A DNA stretch of 64,000 bases. Source: Novipirellula herctigrandis (GTDB lineage: Bacteria; Planctomycetota; Planctomycetia; Pirellulales; Pirellulaceae). How positions within the stretch are numbered: position 1 is the stretch's first letter; every line of letters starts with the position of its first letter. Below, piece after piece: positions 15,762 through 24,966 of the stretch. The stretch lies in assembly GCA_007859835.1 (NCBI GenBank), contig SJPJ01000001.1, positions 2,259,771 to 2,323,770 of the forward strand. Reading direction: 5' to 3'. The notes below the pieces were generated by a model that saw nothing but the letters and a program-made list of their open reading frames with translations, searched no databases and was not told the origin of the DNA. A program made the position numbers and the translations under genes.

Positions 15762-16871
15762 ATGTCATTAAGGATTTCCCGTTGGGCGACTCAGTGTCCC
15801 ATCATGAGCGTCATTCTGCTGATTAGCCTGCTGCTTTGCGATCTGTCGCGGGCGGATGAGCCGGATCGAGCTTTGAGAACTCCCATCGCGGAAGAACACG
15901 CTGCGGAAGAACACGCTGCGGAAGACACGCCCAAGCCAAAGCAGACCACTTTGAATTGGGATCGAGCGAACGTCGGTCTCGCCCCCGTTTACAACGATGC
16001 AACTTACAAGGTAACCGTAACACTTGGCGTGCCCTATGGGCAAGGGATGACATACCATCCGTCCGATAATACGCGATGCTTTCCACGCAATCTGACCCTT
16101 GATGTCTACCAACCTGACGACAACCATCAACAGAATCGCCCCGTGGTTGTGCTGATTCACGGAGGCGGTTGTTGGACGGGCGATTCGCTCATGCATTCCA
16201 TGGTCAATGGTGCACAGTACTTTGCCCAACGAGGCTGGGTGTGCTACTCGATCAACTATCGCTTGCATGGAGATCGTGGGATTGCACCCAAAGGCTGGCC
16301 CGACAACAGACCAACTTACTCCGCAACACGCGATGCGAAGGCTGCGATCCGTTGGATTCGAGCGAACGCCCAAAAGTACCGAATCGATCCTGATTATATC
16401 GTCGCGTATGGCGGGTCTGCGGGCGCGTACATTTCTGTTGCACTTGGGGCATCGGACGAGGAAGACTTCCGAGACGAACTACTGGACAATCCGAATGAAA
16501 AAAAGCTCCTCGAAAACACCCATCGAGACCACTCCTCCAGCGTTCAGGCTGTCGTCAGCCATTGGGGCTCAGGATTGCTGCTCGACCTACTCAGACGGTT
16601 TGATGGTCGTAACCGATTCGACGCCAACGATGCACCGCTAATGATAATCCATGGAACAGATGACGAGAGGGTGCCCTTCAGCGAAGCGATCGAACTTCAA
16701 CAAAAATACAGAGCCGAGCTCGAAGTTTGTACTCTGGATGGCTGGGGGCACTCTGCTTGGGGCGCGAAGCACGAAGGCACACCGATCATCGATAAGGTTC
16801 ACGCCTTCTTGACACGCACGCTGGAGATGAAACCCTCAGATGGCACTGGTATCCAGAGTAGCTCCCACTAG
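15762..16871 (+). CDS. Secreted alpha/beta hydrolase (BD-FAE/carboxylesterase type)
   Basis: The 369-residue protein has an N-terminal signal peptide, then a low-complexity EEHAAEEHAAED stretch created by a 15-bp in-frame tandem duplication (15888-15917). The hydrolase domain carries HGGG at 133-136 (oxyanion hole), nucleophile S219 in GGSAG, D300/D301 in GTDDERVP and H330 in GWGHS. This is the hormone-sensitive-lipase/BD-FAE layout, so an acyl or aryl ester of a polysaccharide is a plausible substrate. It is predicted to be exported. It is a single gene with an intergenic gap on either side. Confidence 0.88.
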   Translation: MSLRISRWATQCPIMSVILLISLLLCDLSRADEPDRALRTPIAEEHAAEEHAAEDTPKPKQTTLNWDRANVGLAPVYNDATYKVTVTLGVPYGQGMTYHPSDNTRCFPRNLTLDVYQPDDNHQQNRPVVVLIHGGGCWTGDSLMHSMVNGAQYFAQRGWVCYSINYRLHGDRGIAPKGWPDNRPTYSATRDAKAAIRWIRANAQKYRIDPDYIVAYGGSAGAYISVALGASDEEDFRDELLDNPNEKKLLENTHRDHSSSVQAVVSHWGSGLLLDLLRRFDGRNRFDANDAPLMIIHGTDDERVPFSEAIELQQKYRAELEVCTLDGWGHSAWGAKHEGTPIIDKVHAFLTRTLEMKPSDGTGIQSSSH

Positions 16872-17325
16872 ATCAACTTCCGTGTGACCGTTTAGGACAC
16901 CGCGTCAGACAATCATGGGGTACTTTGAATTGTCAAGTTTGAAGGAATAGACGGAAGCTCGAGAAACGGGTTACTGGGTCTGATTGCTCGCGGCAACCGC
17001 ATTGCTTCCAGCAGCACGTCTCGAACCTTTGAAATCGTGCCGAACGAACTCATTGCGATACTGACGACGATCGAACGAAGCCGAACCGTCGACTGATCGT
17101 TCGGTCTTGCCGCCGTAGAATCATAATCAGGAATCACCAAGTCCTCCGAATCGAGCTGGAAATGGAGCCACCAATACCGGCGGTCTCCCGTTCTTAGCTA
17201 TGCGATTCATCTCGACCGCGACTCATCACCTGAAAACGGAAGGTTCCCAAACCGTTTCGCTTCGGTTTCTAAATTTCGGGAATTCTTGTCCCCTGACAGC
17301 GAGCAGTCTCGCGAGGACGAGAAAC
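16872..17325. other. Intergenic stretch, no convincing gene
   Basis: A 75-codon minus-strand frame at 16913-17140 (LRSIVVSIAMSSFGTISKVR) has no family resemblance and no ribosome binding site. Otherwise nothing is recognised before the tandem repeat at 17326. Confidence 0.35.
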
Positions 17326-17384
17326 AAACCAAACACCCGCGAAACCAAACACCCGCGAAACCAAATAGCCGCGAAACCAAAACC
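17326..17384. repeat. 16-bp tandem repeat, 3.7 copies, against a start codon
   Basis: Unit AAACCAAACACCCGCG at 17326-17341 and 17342-17357, a variant copy at 17358-17373, and a partial copy ending one base before the ATG at 17385. It fills the place where the ribosome binding site should be, so copy number could alter expression of the next gene. Confidence 0.85.
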
Positions 17385-18353
17385 ATGAAGCCAACGATGC
17401 TATTCGCCCTGATCCTGACGTCTGTGGTTTCACTTCCGGCAACGCGAGTCTCGGCCCAGGTCCCATTTCCGGGCCCCAGATACACGCGGGAACAAATCCA
17501 AGCGCAACAGAAACGCCACGAGGAACAGCGAAAACTCGCTGAAGCCAAATACCAGGAGCAGTTGCAACAAGCGGAGCTACTGGGAAAGGACATCAAGCTC
17601 ACGATCCTGATGGATTCCGCATCGGTGCGTGTGCCTGCAGACATTAGCAAACAAATCGAAGCCTTTGAGGCTGGCCAGCGAGAGCTCGACGGCTGGAAAC
17701 GGCAATGGAGTCAACTCGAACGGCGAGAACGAGAGGCCAGAAAAAAGGCACTGGAAGAAAGGGAAGAAGCGGAGGGGAAAGTCGAAAACACGGTGACGCG
17801 AGGCGGATGGGGGTCTGCCCTCCATTCGGTGAACGGACTTCTCCCAGGACACATTATCTCTGAGCAAAAAGCGATCAAAGAAATTGGACCTCGCCCTATC
17901 GTTCCTTCCGCCCCTCAACGACCAACCCAGCCCCGCATGACACTCCTATTCGAAAACACCTCGGATCAAATGCGACGTCTTTATCCGTCGACCTCAAACG
18001 GACGACCACACCACTCCACAAAATGGAAGTACTCAGCTGACGGAACACACGGTATCCACAGCGGGACGAGCGGCATATTCCACGACAGCGAATTTTCTGT
18101 TGATCTTGCTCCAGGGGAAACGTATCGCATTCCCTTGAACCGACCAGCATCGAAGTTCCCACTCTACTTTGTAAAGCCCGGCACACATCGATTCGCGGTC
18201 ACCTATACAACAGGCATCACGAGCAGCCAATTTTCCGTGTTCCATGTCCCTGAACTCGAGGAAGACGCAATGGTCATTGAATCGCTGCCGGTGGAGTTTA
18301 CGGTCGAATTCGAAGAGGCGTCGAACGAAAAACAGTCGAAACACACCTCCTAG
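17385..18353 (+). CDS. Secreted protein with coiled-coil region, unknown function
   Basis: The 322-residue protein starts with a signal peptide (MKPTMLFALILTSVV to SAQVPFPGP). A strongly charged helical region follows, rich in Glu, Gln and Arg (about residues 25-140, with RREREARKKALEEREEAEG), then a beta-rich C-terminal domain (about 190-310) with LYFVKPGTHRFAVTY. I do not recognise the family. The ATG at 17385 opens on the signal peptide; longer readings run through the tandem repeat. It is followed after 30 bases by a lipoprotein gene and probably shares its transcript. Confidence 0.6.
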   Translation: MKPTMLFALILTSVVSLPATRVSAQVPFPGPRYTREQIQAQQKRHEEQRKLAEAKYQEQLQQAELLGKDIKLTILMDSASVRVPADISKQIEAFEAGQRELDGWKRQWSQLERREREARKKALEEREEAEGKVENTVTRGGWGSALHSVNGLLPGHIISEQKAIKEIGPRPIVPSAPQRPTQPRMTLLFENTSDQMRRLYPSTSNGRPHHSTKWKYSADGTHGIHSGTSGIFHDSEFSVDLAPGETYRIPLNRPASKFPLYFVKPGTHRFAVTYTTGITSSQFSVFHVPELEEDAMVIESLPVEFTVEFEEASNEKQSKHTS

Positions 18354-18383
18354 GATCGATGACAGTTACACAGGAATGCACAG

Positions 18384-18839
18384 ATGAAGCAGTATGCCTT
18401 ATGCCTTTTGGTCGCGGTTTGTGCCAGCTTCACCAATGGATGTTCTCAACGGAAGTCGGTCGATTTACCTAACGCCAAAGCAGAGAGGCTCGAAGTCCTA
18501 CGGACGATCAACGTAAGCCGTGTCGAGACAAAAGGCGTCTACCTTGTTCGTTCCGACGAGGACTTGCAGCAGCTCACAGGCGATACCGTACCGGAAGATG
18601 TCGATTTTTCGACCGAGTTGGTCGTCATCGTCGCTTGTGGAGAATGCAACACGACGGGGCATTCTGTTGAAATTCAAGGCATGGCGTTACAAGGCGATGC
18701 GTTGCAGGTCTTTCCATCCTTAAGCTGGCCTAAGGGAGATCGTCCTGTCGGTATGGCTATCACGTTTCCCACTCATGCGGTCGTCATTCAAAAACTTGCC
18801 AAGAGCGTCAACGTAGAAGCTGTTTGGTTGAACGACTAA
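18384..18839 (+). CDS. Lipoprotein with PrcB-like C-terminal domain
   Basis: The 151-residue protein has a signal peptide ending in a lipobox (SFTNGC, Cys at 20). The mature part reads VDFSTELVVIVACGECNTTG and then GHSVEIQG, the pattern of the small PrcB C-terminal beta domain found in secreted proteins that bind proteases. The match is by eye and moderate. It should be lipid-anchored at the cell surface or periplasm. It follows the coiled-coil secreted protein, with 30 bases between them. Confidence 0.6.
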   Translation: MKQYALCLLVAVCASFTNGCSQRKSVDLPNAKAERLEVLRTINVSRVETKGVYLVRSDEDLQQLTGDTVPEDVDFSTELVVIVACGECNTTGHSVEIQGMALQGDALQVFPSLSWPKGDRPVGMAITFPTHAVVIQKLAKSVNVEAVWLND

Positions 18840-18913
18840 CGTCATCCAAAATTTGGTTCATCGTCAGACCAAGTGAAGCGTCGAGATTCAGGTTTTGTGG
18901 TCAACGCATTTTG

Positions 18914-19927
18914 TCAGTGGGTAGTTTCGTCCGTCGATACGGGCGGCATGAATTCTTCGACCAGAACGACCACCTTCCCCTTCACGCGGCCGGTTTCCAA
19001 GTATCGGATGGCGTCGGGCGTTTCAGCAAGCGAAAACGATCGGTCGACGACGGGGGTGAGGCAACCGTCTTTGATGAGCGTCGCCAGCAGTTCGAGGTCT
19101 TTTCGGTTGGGAACCGATAGGTAGCGGCGAAGGTTCTGCCGCGTGAAAGGTGAAATCAGCAGCGGCTTGATGAGTCGCCAAAGCAACGCGATGCCGCTCG
19201 CGCCGGTACCGCTGTTGAGGATCAACGTGCCAGATGGACCTAGCACCCGCCGGCACTCTTGCAGTGACCGATTCTCGACATTGTCAAAGATAACATCGTA
19301 GCGCCCGTCGCCCGTTGTAAAATCCTCGCGGTCGTACGCGATCACGTGGTCGGCACCGATCGAGCGGACCATGTCTACGTTGCGGTCGCTGCAAACGCCC
19401 GTCACTTCAGCGCCCCATGCCTTGGCGATCTGAATGGCGAAGGTGCCGACACCACCGGATGCACCGTTGATCAACACTCGTTGCCCAGACGCGACCCTCG
19501 CGACGTCTCGAAGTGCATGAAGTGCCGCCAATCCCGACGTTGGGACGACCGCCGCTTGGGCAAACGTCAGGCAGCTTGGTTTGCGAGCCAGCCTATCCTC
19601 GCTGGCAGTCACGTACTGGGCGCATGAGCCTCTGCATTCACCAAGCACCGCATCCCCTGGTTTCCACTGCGTCACTTCCTTGCCGACGGTCTCCACTGTC
19701 CCCGCTACATCGAAACCCGGAATGCCACGCTTCGGGCGGGTCCAGCCGGTCTCCATTCGCATCAAGAACGGACTGCCTCTGACCGCAAACGCATCGCCAA
19801 CGTGAAGGCCTGCCGCGTGAACACGAATCACAACTTCGTTAACCTTTGGACTCGGTTTCTCCACGTCCACTAATGCCAGTGTGTCCGGAGAACCGTAGTT
19901 CCGCCGATAGATTGCCTGCATAATCAT
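18914..19927 (-). CDS. Medium-chain reductase/dehydrogenase (quinone-reductase-like)
   Basis: The 337-residue protein has the GroES-like domain (VIRVHAAGLHVGDAFAVRG, PGFDVAGTVETVG) and a Rossmann domain with INGASGGVGTFAIQIAKAWG (about 158-177), the AxxGGVG dinucleotide signature of zinc-free quinone reductases. C-terminal LETGRVKGKVVVLV closes the fold. It should reduce a quinone or an activated double bond with NADPH in the cytosol. Catalytic zinc ligands of the alcohol dehydrogenases are not seen. It points away from the DUF1772 gene upstream and may share its transcript (28 bp apart). Confidence 0.9.
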   Translation of the reverse strand: MIMQAIYRRNYGSPDTLALVDVEKPSPKVNEVVIRVHAAGLHVGDAFAVRGSPFLMRMETGWTRPKRGIPGFDVAGTVETVGKEVTQWKPGDAVLGECRGSCAQYVTASEDRLARKPSCLTFAQAAVVPTSGLAALHALRDVARVASGQRVLINGASGGVGTFAIQIAKAWGAEVTGVCSDRNVDMVRSIGADHVIAYDREDFTTGDGRYDVIFDNVENRSLQECRRVLGPSGTLILNSGTGASGIALLWRLIKPLLISPFTRQNLRRYLSVPNRKDLELLATLIKDGCLTPVVDRSFSLAETPDAIRYLETGRVKGKVVVLVEEFMPPVSTDETTH

Positions 19928-19955
19928 CCGGGTTCATTCGAGAAACGGGTGCGAC

Positions 19956-20507
19956 CTATTGTGCGTGGAAGACCACTAATACAATCAGCAACAACACCGA
20001 CACGATACAGGCAAACACGGTTCGAGTCACGTTCCAGCGATTCCAACGAGCCTCGAAGTGGTATCGTTCGTCAGCCAGAGTTGCTTCATCGAGTCTATCG
20101 AGCTCGAGCGTTTGAACTCGGTTGTTCAAGGGAATATTGATGGTAAATGTTGGCAACTGAACTCCGATCAAGTAGGTGCCGAAAGCGACGACGACAATGA
20201 CTCGGATCGCTCCGTCAAGTTGCCAAACACTCAGTGCTGTTGCGATAACCAACGAGACGATCGAACCGGCCCAGGTAAGCAGGAACAGCGGCTGATTGCC
20301 TTGGATCACTTTGTCGATGGCCTGGAATGATCGCAGAAAATCGCGATCGGGCAAAGTTCCGATTCCCGGCATCACGACGACGGCAAACAGTAAAACAAAG
20401 CCTGCGACGAGTGTGCAAAGAAACGCTGCCGCTAATAACGCGATCGGTAGGATGGCACTGGCAATCATCATGTTCTTTACGAAAAGTAGCATGACCGCAG
20501 CGCACAA
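19956..20507 (-). CDS. DUF1772-like four-helix membrane protein
   Basis: The 183-residue protein has four hydrophobic segments (about 12-45, 70-92, 98-115 and 160-182). MPGIGTLPDRDFLRSFQAI and FTINIPLNNRVQTL match the DUF1772 family, related to fungal anthrone oxygenase but of unknown role in bacteria. An internal ATG (MMIAS) could be the true start, since the first residues are not needed. It lies just upstream of the quinone-reductase-like gene on the same strand, which fits a small redox unit. Confidence 0.7.
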   Translation of the reverse strand: MCAAVMLLFVKNMMIASAILPIALLAAAFLCTLVAGFVLLFAVVVMPGIGTLPDRDFLRSFQAIDKVIQGNQPLFLLTWAGSIVSLVIATALSVWQLDGAIRVIVVVAFGTYLIGVQLPTFTINIPLNNRVQTLELDRLDEATLADERYHFEARWNRWNVTRTVFACIVSVLLLIVLVVFHAQ

Positions 20508-20535
20508 AGTACGCTGCAGCCTAACGTCGTAAAGT

Positions 20536-20733
20536 CTACTTCATCGTGACCGTGTGGTGGATGGGGCCAACATGTTCAGCCAGAAATCGGCGAAGGTGAC
20601 CCGCGATCACTTCACCGTCTTCTTCAAGAGCAAAGTGGCCAGTGTTGAGCAAATGAAGCTCAGCGTTTTTCAAGTCACGTTGGTAGGGATAGGCTCCGGC
20701 AGCAGGAAAGATCTTGTCGTTCTTGCTAGGCAA
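20536..20733 (-). pseudogene. C-terminal fragment of an alpha/beta hydrolase
   Basis: About 60 codons read [19 protein letters not shown]-like residues followed by [17 protein letters not shown]. This is the last strand and the catalytic histidine region (TGHFALE) of haloalkane-dehalogenase-like hydrolases. The nucleophile and oxyanion hole are absent. The remaining gene overlaps the end of the AhpD-like remnant by 8 bp, so the 5' two thirds were lost at that junction. Confidence 0.65.
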
Positions 20734-21192
20734 CGCTGCATTTGTCGTCGTGACATCCGCAGGAATCGCTCTTTTCGCCAGCCGATAATTGCTCGGCCAA
20801 CGGAAAGTCGATCTCTGTTTGCGCGACGTGGTTGACGTAGTTAGTGAACAAGTTCAGAGACGCGTTGGCGACGATCTCCGCGATCTCACCATCGCTGACG
20901 CCAACACTGCGAAGTGCGGCCAAGTCGTCGTCGGAAACGTGGCCGCGTTTTTCAATCAAATGCGATGTGAACTCCAAGATCGCATTGACCTTGGTGTCCT
21001 CAGCGCCGCCGAGGCGAGCGCGGCGAACTTGATCCGCGGTCAAGCCCACCATCTTTCCGATCGCCGAGTGAGCACGGAGGCAGTATTCGCACGAGTTGGC
21101 TTGGCCGACGGTGAGTGCAATTTGCTCGCGAGCCTGGGCAGGCAACTCGCCTTCGCCCAACGCACCGCTGAACTTCAGGTAGGCAACCCTTG
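20726..21192 (-). pseudogene. AhpD-like carboxymuconolactone decarboxylase-family protein, 5' end lost
   Basis: The frame reads AYLKFSGALGEGELPAQARE, then QIALTVGQANSCEYCLRAHS with the redox C-x-x-C typical of AhpD-like alkylhydroperoxidases, and ends [13 protein letters not shown]. Relatives carry about 55 further residues before AYL. Here the frame runs upstream only to a stop near 21229 with unrelated codons and no ATG. An ATG at 21160 would give 144 residues starting just before the active site. The C-terminal tail ([16 protein letters not shown]) is unusually Cys-rich. Function is doubtful. Confidence 0.6.
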
Positions 21193-21194
21193 AT

Positions 21195-22354
21195 CCATCA
21201 CGGAAACGTGCTCGGAGTGCTTGCTGCTTTTAGTCGTACCACGATTGGTGACTCGTGCCTCGATTGGCTTCGCATGATTGCCGAATCTTGTCGCGTCCGC
21301 GATTGCCGGCGCCGAGGCTTGGGATGAAATTGAGTCACTCCGCGATCGCCTTGCACTTGAGAACGACTACTTGCAAGAACAACTACGTGGCGAATCGTTC
21401 GGTGAGATGATCGGGCAGAGTGCGGCGTTACAGACAGTCGCTCAACAGATCTCACTGGTCGCTCCAACCGATTCAAACGTGTTGGTTACTGGCGAGACTG
21501 GGACCGGAAAAGAATTGGTGGCACGTGAGATCCATGAACGTTCTGCACGAGGCCAGCGTCCATTGATCAAAGTCAATTGTGCGGCGATTCCTCGCGAGCT
21601 CTATGAGAGTGAGTTTTTTGGCCACACCAAAGGCAGCTTCACCGGCGCGGTGCGGGATCGCATCGGTCGCTTTGAGTTGGCCGACGGTGGAACGCTATTC
21701 CTGGACGAGATCGGCGAGACCCCACTCGACCTGCAAAGCAAGTTGCTACGAGTGTTGCAAGAAGGTGAACTGGAACGTGTCGGAGAGGAACGCACTCGCA
21801 AGGTTGATGTCCGCATCATCGCCGCGACTAATCGCAACTTGAAAGCGGAAGCCGAATCAGGTGCATTTCGGCTCGACCTTTACTATCGGCTCAGCGTGTT
21901 TCCGATCGAGTTACCGCCGCTTCGTAAACGCAAAGAAGACATCGGCTTACTCGCCGAGCACGTGTTGTCCAACCTCGGACGCCGTTTTGGCAAAAAGGTG
22001 CCAAGACTTAGCCAGGCAAACGTTGCTCAGCTAGAACAGTACGATTAGCCGGGCAACATCCGCGAGTTACAGCACGTGCTGGAACGTGCATTGATCACAT
22101 CCCCCAAGGGCCGATTGCGGATCGAACCCAGCGGAACAATCTCGGCATCTCCCAAAGCAGTCACGGCGTTGCGCGAGTCCGAAGATGAGATCATGACAAC
22201 AGCCCAACTGAGAACGCTCGAAGCCGAGAACATCCGCCGAGCCTTGGAGGCAACCGGTGGCAAAGTCTACGGCAATTCAGGAGCCGCAGCGTTACTAGGA
22301 ATGAAACCCACCACGCTATCTTCACGCATCAAAAGTCTCGGCATCACAACGTAA
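21195..22354 (+). pseudogene. NorR-like sigma-54-dependent regulator, truncated, frameshifted and with a nonsense codon
   Basis: The fragment starts within a GAF domain (LGVLAAFSRTTIGDSCLDWL), shifts frame near 21274 (LRMIA to NLVASAIAGAEAW), then runs through a AAA+ domain with GETGTGKELVAREIH (Walker A), the sigma-54 contact motif [15 protein letters not shown] and [11 protein letters not shown] (Walker B). At 22046 a TAG replaces the Trp codon of the WPGNIREL motif. The Fis-type HTH (IRRALEATGGKVYGNSGAAA) follows intact to 22354. Intact relatives sense nitric oxide and activate detoxification genes. The 5' end is lost at the junction with the AhpD-like remnant. Confidence 0.82.
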
Positions 22355-22369
22355 TTCCACTCAAGAACA

Positions 22370-22552
22370 ATGATGAACATCGAACGATTTCTCGCCGCCC
22401 AAACCTACGCCGTCGCTGGTGCATCGAATCGCCAACACAAAGCGGATACCAACGGCGATGGTGTCCTTTCCTCCGCTGAAGCGGCGGCGTCCGATTTTTT
22501 TCTCCGCAAAGCATTGACTAGCCGACCATTAGCTGTACTATACAGGCATTGA
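22370..22552 (+). pseudogene. Chimeric fragment: CoA-binding protein start joined to an EF-hand piece
   Basis: The first 22 residues (MNIERFLAAQTYAVAGASN) match the start of YccU-like CoA-binding proteins. The sequence then changes to DTNGDGVLSSAEAAAS, an EF-hand loop typical of planctomycete secreted proteins, and ends after 60 residues. The two halves do not belong together. Most likely it is a deletion scar. Confidence 0.45.
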
Positions 22553-22633
22553 GCGTGATACTGAATCGCCGGGCTTTCGTCTCGTGAGCCCGATAAACAA
22601 ACGTGCAACCTCAACTCGCATGAACCAAGTGAT

Positions 22634-23095
22634 ATGTCTTCATTGGAAAAACGCAGCGTTCGACTTCCACGTCTCGCGCTCATCGTGCGGATACTCTTCA
22701 CGTTGTTCCTTGTCGGCACCGGGATCATGACGATGGGTTTTGGCGTAAATGGGTATCCGGTTGGCGATCCGCCTGGTGAACTCGATCAATTCATGCTCGC
22801 GTTAGAGAAAACAGGCTATCTTATTTTTTGGGTTGGATTTCTCAAGACAATCGCTGGCGGCTTGATGTTCTTCCCGCGGACATCGCCACTCGCGATCCTG
22901 ATATCGCTGCCCTATGCGTTCAACATCTTGCTGTACGTGATCTTCTTTGCTCATCAATACCTCGTCATCGGCATATTCGATTTTGGGGCGTGTGCTTTGC
23001 TCATTTACTGCCACTTTGATTGGTACCGTCCGATTTTTGCTGGACCTACGACCGTTTCGATCCAGGATTCGCACGGAGACGAAAATGCAATTTGA
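22634..23095 (+). CDS. DoxX-like membrane protein
   Basis: The 153-residue protein has four hydrophobic segments with LALIVRILFTLFLVGTGIM, then GYLIFWVGFLKTIAGGLMFF, the DoxX-family layout. The role is unknown; DoxX proteins have been tied to redox and stress functions. It opens an operon: its last four codons overlap the MarR-type regulator gene, and a metallo-hydrolase and a VOC protein follow on the same strand. Confidence 0.75.
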   Translation: MSSLEKRSVRLPRLALIVRILFTLFLVGTGIMTMGFGVNGYPVGDPPGELDQFMLALEKTGYLIFWVGFLKTIAGGLMFFPRTSPLAILISLPYAFNILLYVIFFAHQYLVIGIFDFGACALLIYCHFDWYRPIFAGPTTVSIQDSHGDENAI

Positions 23096-23531
23096 CTCTG
23101 AGTCCTCGCCTGGATTCGCGATCGGGCGTGTTGCTTATTTGATCCGTTCTGGAATGGTCGCTGAGCTAAAGAGCGCCGGTTGGCCGTTTTCGCCGGAAGA
23201 AACCCAAACGCTGATAACTCTGGCAGACGCCGATGAACCGCTAAGCATGAACGACTTGGCATCGCGGATGATCCGTGATCCGACAACGGTGAAGCGCCAA
23301 TTAGATCGACTCGTCCAGCAAAAGCATGTCGAGCGGACTGTATCGAGTGAAGACGCTCGCATCGTGATGGTCGGACTGACTCGTCGTGGCGAACAAAAAC
23401 TCGCGACAGTTCTCCCGTTATTGGACGACTTACGAAAAACCGCGTTGAAGGGCATCTCAAAGTCGGAGCTCAGCGCGACGCAAAACGTTCTGCGGCAGAT
23501 ACAGAAGAACTTAACCAAACACCTTTCATAG
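23085..23531 (+). CDS. MarR-family transcriptional regulator
   Basis: The 148-residue protein has a winged-helix domain: LSMNDLASRMIRDPTTVKRQ (recognition helix, about 60-79) and the wing VERTVSSEDARIVMVGLTRRG. It should bind DNA as a dimer and be released by a small ligand, usually an aromatic or oxidant. The ATG at 23085 is preceded by GGAGACG, and it overlaps the DoxX gene end. As the second gene in an operon it probably controls that operon itself. Confidence 0.88.
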   Translation: MQFDSESSPGFAIGRVAYLIRSGMVAELKSAGWPFSPEETQTLITLADADEPLSMNDLASRMIRDPTTVKRQLDRLVQQKHVERTVSSEDARIVMVGLTRRGEQKLATVLPLLDDLRKTALKGISKSELSATQNVLRQIQKNLTKHLS

Positions 23532-23541
23532 GAATAAACTC

Positions 23542-24900
23542 ATGCGAACAATCGCCTTTTCACTCGCTCTTTTGCTAATCGGTGCAGGTTCAAACTTTGC
23601 TCAGGACGCGACGAGCGCTGCTCAGCGGCTGAGAAACCAGAGCGCTCAATTTGCCGAGCAGATCATCAAGGTCGCCGACAATGTTTACGTCGCTATTGGG
23701 TTCAGCGTGTCGAACGTCTCGATGATCGTTGGCGAGGACGGCGTCGTGATTATCGACACCGGGATGATGCTCAATGACGCCGAGCGAATTGCAACCGAGT
23801 TTCGTAAAGTCACGGTCAAGCCAGTCAAGGCGATCATCTTCACGCACGCGCATGGCGATCACACGGGCGGTGCGGCGGCATTTTTCGGTGACGAACGACC
23901 GCAGATTTGGGGACACGAGAATTTTGGTAGCGAAGCTCGCTCATGGACGTCTGGCAACCTGACCGCTCAGAACTTGCGTGGCGCAAGGCAGGCCGGATTC
24001 AAATTGCCCCCCGAGCAACGGATCAATAACGGTATCGCGCCGGTTCGATACCCCAAACGCGGTGGAGCAGTTTTCGCAGCAGCACACGACACCAATCCAA
24101 CACACTTCCTCAAAGGCGAACGTCAAACGATCAAGGTCGCTGGCATCGAGTTGGAACTTGTCGCATCGCCTGGCGAAACCAACGATCAACTCTTTGCTTG
24201 GTACCCATCCGGCAAGGTTCTCTTTGCCGGTGACAATTTCTACCGATCATTTCCTAACCTGTACGCGATTCGCGGCACTCCCAATCGCAACGTTCGCTTG
24301 TGGGCCGAGAGTCTCGGAAAGCTTGCTGACTACGATGCTGAGGCACTCGTAGGCGGTCATACGAATCCAATTGTGGGCGCTGGTGAGGTCAAGCAAGTTC
24401 TGACCGATTACCACACCGCGGTGCGGTTCATCCACGACAAAACGGTTGAAGGAATCAACAAAGGAATGACGCCGGACGAATTGGTTGAGTACGTGCAGCT
24501 TCCTGAACCGCTCGCGGGCAAAGAATACTTGCAACCGTTCTACGGACATCCGGACTGGGGCGTCCGCACGACCTTCAACTTCTACCTCGGCTGGTTCGAC
24601 GGCAATCCAACGAACCTGTTTCCGCTGCCGCCCAAGGCAGAAGCCGAGCGGGTCGCAAAACTGGCCGGCGGAATGGACAAGCTATTGAAATCCGCCCGCG
24701 AAGCGCTGGCCGCGGACGACAGCCAATGGGCCGCACAACTCGCCGATCACCTGCTTGCAATCAACGCCGAAGACACAGACGCAAAGCACATCAAAGCCGA
24801 CGCATTAACCAATCTCGCTAACGAAATGGTCAATGCAACCGCTCGCAACTATTACCTGACTGTGGCTCGCGAACTTCGTGAAACGACGATACCGGAATGA
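23542..24900 (+). CDS. Secreted metallo-beta-lactamase-fold alkyl-sulfatase-like hydrolase
   Basis: The 452-residue protein has a signal peptide (MRTIAFSLALLLIGAG), then the metal motif HAHGDHTGG at 102-110 (H102, H104, D106, H107), further ligands in FAGDNFYRSFP and VGGHTNPIVG, and an alkyl-sulfatase dimerisation domain (about 290-450) with YGHPDWGVRTTFNFYLGWFDG. SdsA1-like enzymes cleave primary alkyl sulfates; they usually end in an SCP2-like domain that is missing here. It should act in the periplasm. It lies 10 bp after the MarR gene. Confidence 0.88.
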   Translation: MRTIAFSLALLLIGAGSNFAQDATSAAQRLRNQSAQFAEQIIKVADNVYVAIGFSVSNVSMIVGEDGVVIIDTGMMLNDAERIATEFRKVTVKPVKAIIFTHAHGDHTGGAAAFFGDERPQIWGHENFGSEARSWTSGNLTAQNLRGARQAGFKLPPEQRINNGIAPVRYPKRGGAVFAAAHDTNPTHFLKGERQTIKVAGIELELVASPGETNDQLFAWYPSGKVLFAGDNFYRSFPNLYAIRGTPNRNVRLWAESLGKLADYDAEALVGGHTNPIVGAGEVKQVLTDYHTAVRFIHDKTVEGINKGMTPDELVEYVQLPEPLAGKEYLQPFYGHPDWGVRTTFNFYLGWFDGNPTNLFPLPPKAEAERVAKLAGGMDKLLKSAREALAADDSQWAAQLADHLLAINAEDTDAKHIKADALTNLANEMVNATARNYYLTVARELRETTIPE

Positions 24901-24966
24901 CAATTACCTCAACCGAGAATAAACATGTCGCATTCACAAACGCAACACTCGACGGAAGAGCCTCAT

